DNA from: Amoebophrya sp. AT5.2 | Lineage: Eukaryota > Sar > Dinophyceae > Syndiniales > Amoebophryaceae | Direction: 5' to 3' | Length of the DNA: 20,091 nt | Assembly: GCA_005223375.1 (NCBI GenBank) | Contig: RXOD01004595.1 | Location: 1-20,091 of the forward strand | Shown: positions 17,994 through 20,091 of the stretch, in pieces | Numbering within the stretch: the stretch's first letter is position 1 | How the letters are laid out: every line of letters begins with the position of its first letter | Translations under genes and position numbers: made by a program | Notes under the pieces: model-generated | The model's input: the letters and a program-made list of their open reading frames with translations, nothing else | Database searches by the model: none | What the model was told of the DNA's origin: nothing

Positions 17994-18944
17994 GTAATTT
18001 TAACTTTACTTGATCCGATGCAGGTGTCTGCTGTCACTTTCGGCCTCGCTGATGTCGCGCTTGATGCGCGTGTTCTCGCATAGTGTTAGTTTTTGCGAAG
18101 AAAAAGTACAAGAAGCAAGTTAGTAAAGTAGCTGCAGTGGAGGGAAAGGGATCCATCATGAAGAATACTTAGAACGAAGCCGAAGGCAGCCCTACGGCGG
18201 AGTACCGAGCGGCTCTGACCGAAGTAAAGCGAATGCTCACGACGATCACATTCTTCGTCTGATGTATTGCTTCTTCGGTGTAGGTCAAAGAAAAAGAATC
18301 GACTCGGTCTGTCTTGTGGTCGTTTCTCCCAGAACGAGTCGTCTCTCGTGGTCCGCGCTCGGTTTCGTATTGATGCCAAAGCTGTTTCGGTCTGCTCGTG
18401 TCTCGAAAGGTTGATTTTCGGTTTTCGTGGTTTCAAAGATATCGTTTTTATTTATTTTTTCAAGCTTCGGTTTTGGTTCGTCCGCGTCTGAGTGCCACTA
18501 GTCTCTACGCGGCACCGCCATAGGTTGTATCTCGGTCGTCTACGTCTTACTACGACCAGGTTCGCGCATAGAAAAAGGTTGGCGCATTTTCGGTTGTTCG
18601 TCGCTCATAGATTGATATCATGCACACCTCCGCCCATTGACCTCGTCACCTCGTCTCGCCCAAACTTGTTTCGCAGGTTCTCTTTCTGCTTCACCTTACC
18701 ATAATAGACTTGCGGCGATACTAATGGAAGTAGAAGTGGTAATAGGAGAGCCACATCATTAGGGAGTCACTCTTTGCAGCTATGAAGAATTTTTGTCTCC
18801 GGTGTTACTGATGCGTACAATATATCACTGATTTTTCAAAGAGGGCTTCGCCTCGTCCTGGCGAGGCTCGTATTTTGCGAGATGCTCCCAACGGCACAAA
18901 CACATTGACGGACTTACAAGAACGTGTATGCGAACAAGATCAAG
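17994..18944. other. Intergenic spacer with T-rich tract
   Basis: The longest gene-free stretch in the window, about 950 bases. It has a T-rich zone near 18415-18480. Open frames on both strands are short, lack family resemblance and have low-complexity composition. I found no tRNA or spliced-leader-like sequence by eye. Confidence 0.45.
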
Positions 18945-20091
18945 ATGAAACATTTTATTTTGAGTCAGCGGCTCCTCACCTGCGGGTGGGCGCTGCTCCC
19001 ATCGACCGGGGGCGTTTCGCGGCAGCGTGTTGTACCGCTTGCGTCCATCTCCGGCGACGGCAGCGACGCTTTCAACGCCACCGTGCACGCGGAAAGCGGT
19101 CGACTCGGGACCACTACAGCTCGGACTGCGAAGATGAGCACGGATTCCCCCGCGGCACCCGGATTCTCTTTTTTCCAAAAGAGGCAGCGGCTCGGTCTAC
19201 GACAAGAGGACACCGGCAAGGACTCGCTCGCGACGAGCGTGCGGGACAGCTTCCAGAAGGTTTTGGATCCGAAGGATCCAACGAAAGTGATCAAGGTGCG
19301 CGTGAAGCGCGAGATCGTCTCGACCGACAGCAAGGTGATGGCGGACGCCAACGGCGAACTGCACCTCGAGGTGCTGGACGGCCCCGCCGCCGACTGGGAG
19401 GTCGCGCGGCAGAAGGCGGGGCACTTCAAGGTCGCGAGCGAGTACGCCTTGTCGCGGTTGCCCTCGGACTTCATGACCTTCCCGGGGTTCCAGACCTTCG
19501 TGCAGCAGGTGTTCGGAAGTAACGCGCACGTGAAGCTGGAGGCGGTGTCGGAGAAGGTGATGACAGACGAATTCTCCTACAACCTGTTCAAGCACGAGTG
19601 GGAAGAGTGCTACAGCGCAGAGCACGTGGTGAACCCGTCGAAAGATGGCAAGTGCGCGGACAGCTCGGTGCTGCGGACCATCAAGAAGGTGGTGCAGATG
19701 GCCGACTTCGTGCCGGTTGTTGGCGCGGGGGGCTTAATTGGTGGGGGTATGATCGGCGGAGCGAAGATTCACGGCGGGCACGGCGCGTACGTGCCATCGG
19801 GCGCTGGCGACAGCCATGCATCGGGCGGCGGCGAGGGCGGCCTGGTCATCAACATAAACTCGGTGATTACGGCCCCGCAAAGATATGAGCCGCCACCGCC
19901 AGACGAAGCGGATGGGCTGATCGACCCCTCGGACCGGAGCACGTTCGGCCACGCAGGGGAACTGGCGGTCGGCGGCGAGGCGGGCGGGGGCGGTAAGGGT
20001 GTTGGAGGAGTCGTAGGAGGGGCCGTAGGATTTGTTTCGGGCGGGGGCACCGGTCCGGGTGGCGCGGGCGGCACGGGCAATGGCGGCGCGG
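18945..20091 (+). CDS. Uncharacterised protein with glycine-rich C-terminal region, 3' end outside window
   Basis: The frame is open from ATG 18945 to the right edge (382 full codons). A stop at 18906 limits it upstream; a second ATG at 19134 (residue 64, aagATGAGC) is the main alternative start. The first 35 residues (MKHFILSQRLLTCGWALLPS and on) are moderately hydrophobic with arginines, so they could be a targeting sequence or simply leader sequence if ATG 19134 is used. Residues about 90-255 look folded: KVIKVRVKREIVSTDSK, GELHLEVLDG, LSRLPSDFMTFPGFQTFVQQ and FSYNLFKHEWEECY. From about 258 the chain becomes Gly-rich (VVGAGGLIGGGMIGG), with a Pro patch (YEPPPPDEAD) and an almost pure Gly/Val/Ala tail. 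No family is recognised. The first part could be a binding domain and the tail a flexible or structural segment (inference). Confidence 0.7.
   Translation, partial: MKHFILSQRLLTCGWALLPSTGGVSRQRVVPLASISGDGSDAFNATVHAESGRLGTTTARTAKMSTDSPAAPGFSFFQKRQRLGLRQEDTGKDSLATSVRDSFQKVLDPKDPTKVIKVRVKREIVSTDSKVMADANGELHLEVLDGPAADWEVARQKAGHFKVASEYALSRLPSDFMTFPGFQTFVQQVFGSNAHVKLEAVSEKVMTDEFSYNLFKHEWEECYSAEHVVNPSKDGKCADSSVLRTIKKVVQMADFVPVVGAGGLIGGGMIGGAKIHGGHGAYVPSGAGDSHASGGGEGGLVININSVITAPQRYEPPPPDEADGLIDPSDRSTFGHAGELAVGGEAGGGGKGVGGVVGGAVGFVSGGGTGPGGAGGTGNGGA

Overview
This is a stretch of nuclear DNA from a protist. The genes have GT-AG introns, the exons are GC-rich and the introns and spacers are richer in A and T. 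One gene is clearly a eukaryotic CLPTM1 family membrane protein. All eight supported genes lie on the + strand, head to tail, with spacers of about 0.5 to 1 kb. Unidirectional arrays of this kind are typical of dinoflagellates. One intron has the anatomy of a DNA-transposon-derived intron (introner): terminal inverted repeats, a target-site duplication, and splice ends that do not fit GT-AG. Together these point to a compact dinoflagellate-type genome, perhaps a parasitic Syndiniales such as Amoebophrya. That assignment is an inference; there is no rRNA or spliced-leader gene here to settle it.

Layout: (1) 1-1376, the 3' part of a gene whose disordered N-terminal region leads into a C-terminal PDZ domain, rebuilt from three exons. 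(2) 1910-2846, a two-exon unknown with a leucine-zipper-like heptad run and a basic tail. (3) 3381-4856, a long low-complexity reading frame, perhaps with small upstream exons at 3094-3382. (4) 5551-7953, CLPTM1, two exons. (5) 8774-10848, a five-exon unknown. (6) 11688-13337, a two-exon unknown. (7) 13923-15775, a three-exon disordered unknown. (8) 16524-17993, an ankyrin-repeat protein with a C-terminal membrane anchor, interrupted inside an ankyrin repeat by the transposon-like intron. (9) From 18945, an unknown with a glycine-rich tail that runs off the window. A small signal-peptide-like ORF at 16330-16470 is a further weak candidate.

I see no shared pathway among these genes. The array mixes membrane (CLPTM1, ankyrin/TM), scaffold (PDZ) and mostly lineage-specific-looking proteins. 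The strongest object is the element at 17055-17499: 24-bp terminal inverted repeats (21 of 24 matching) directly flanked by a TAGCG duplication. Removing the element plus one duplicated copy (450 nt) restores a textbook ankyrin repeat. Exon-intron structures were worked out by hand from splice signals, phase and protein continuity, without transcript data.
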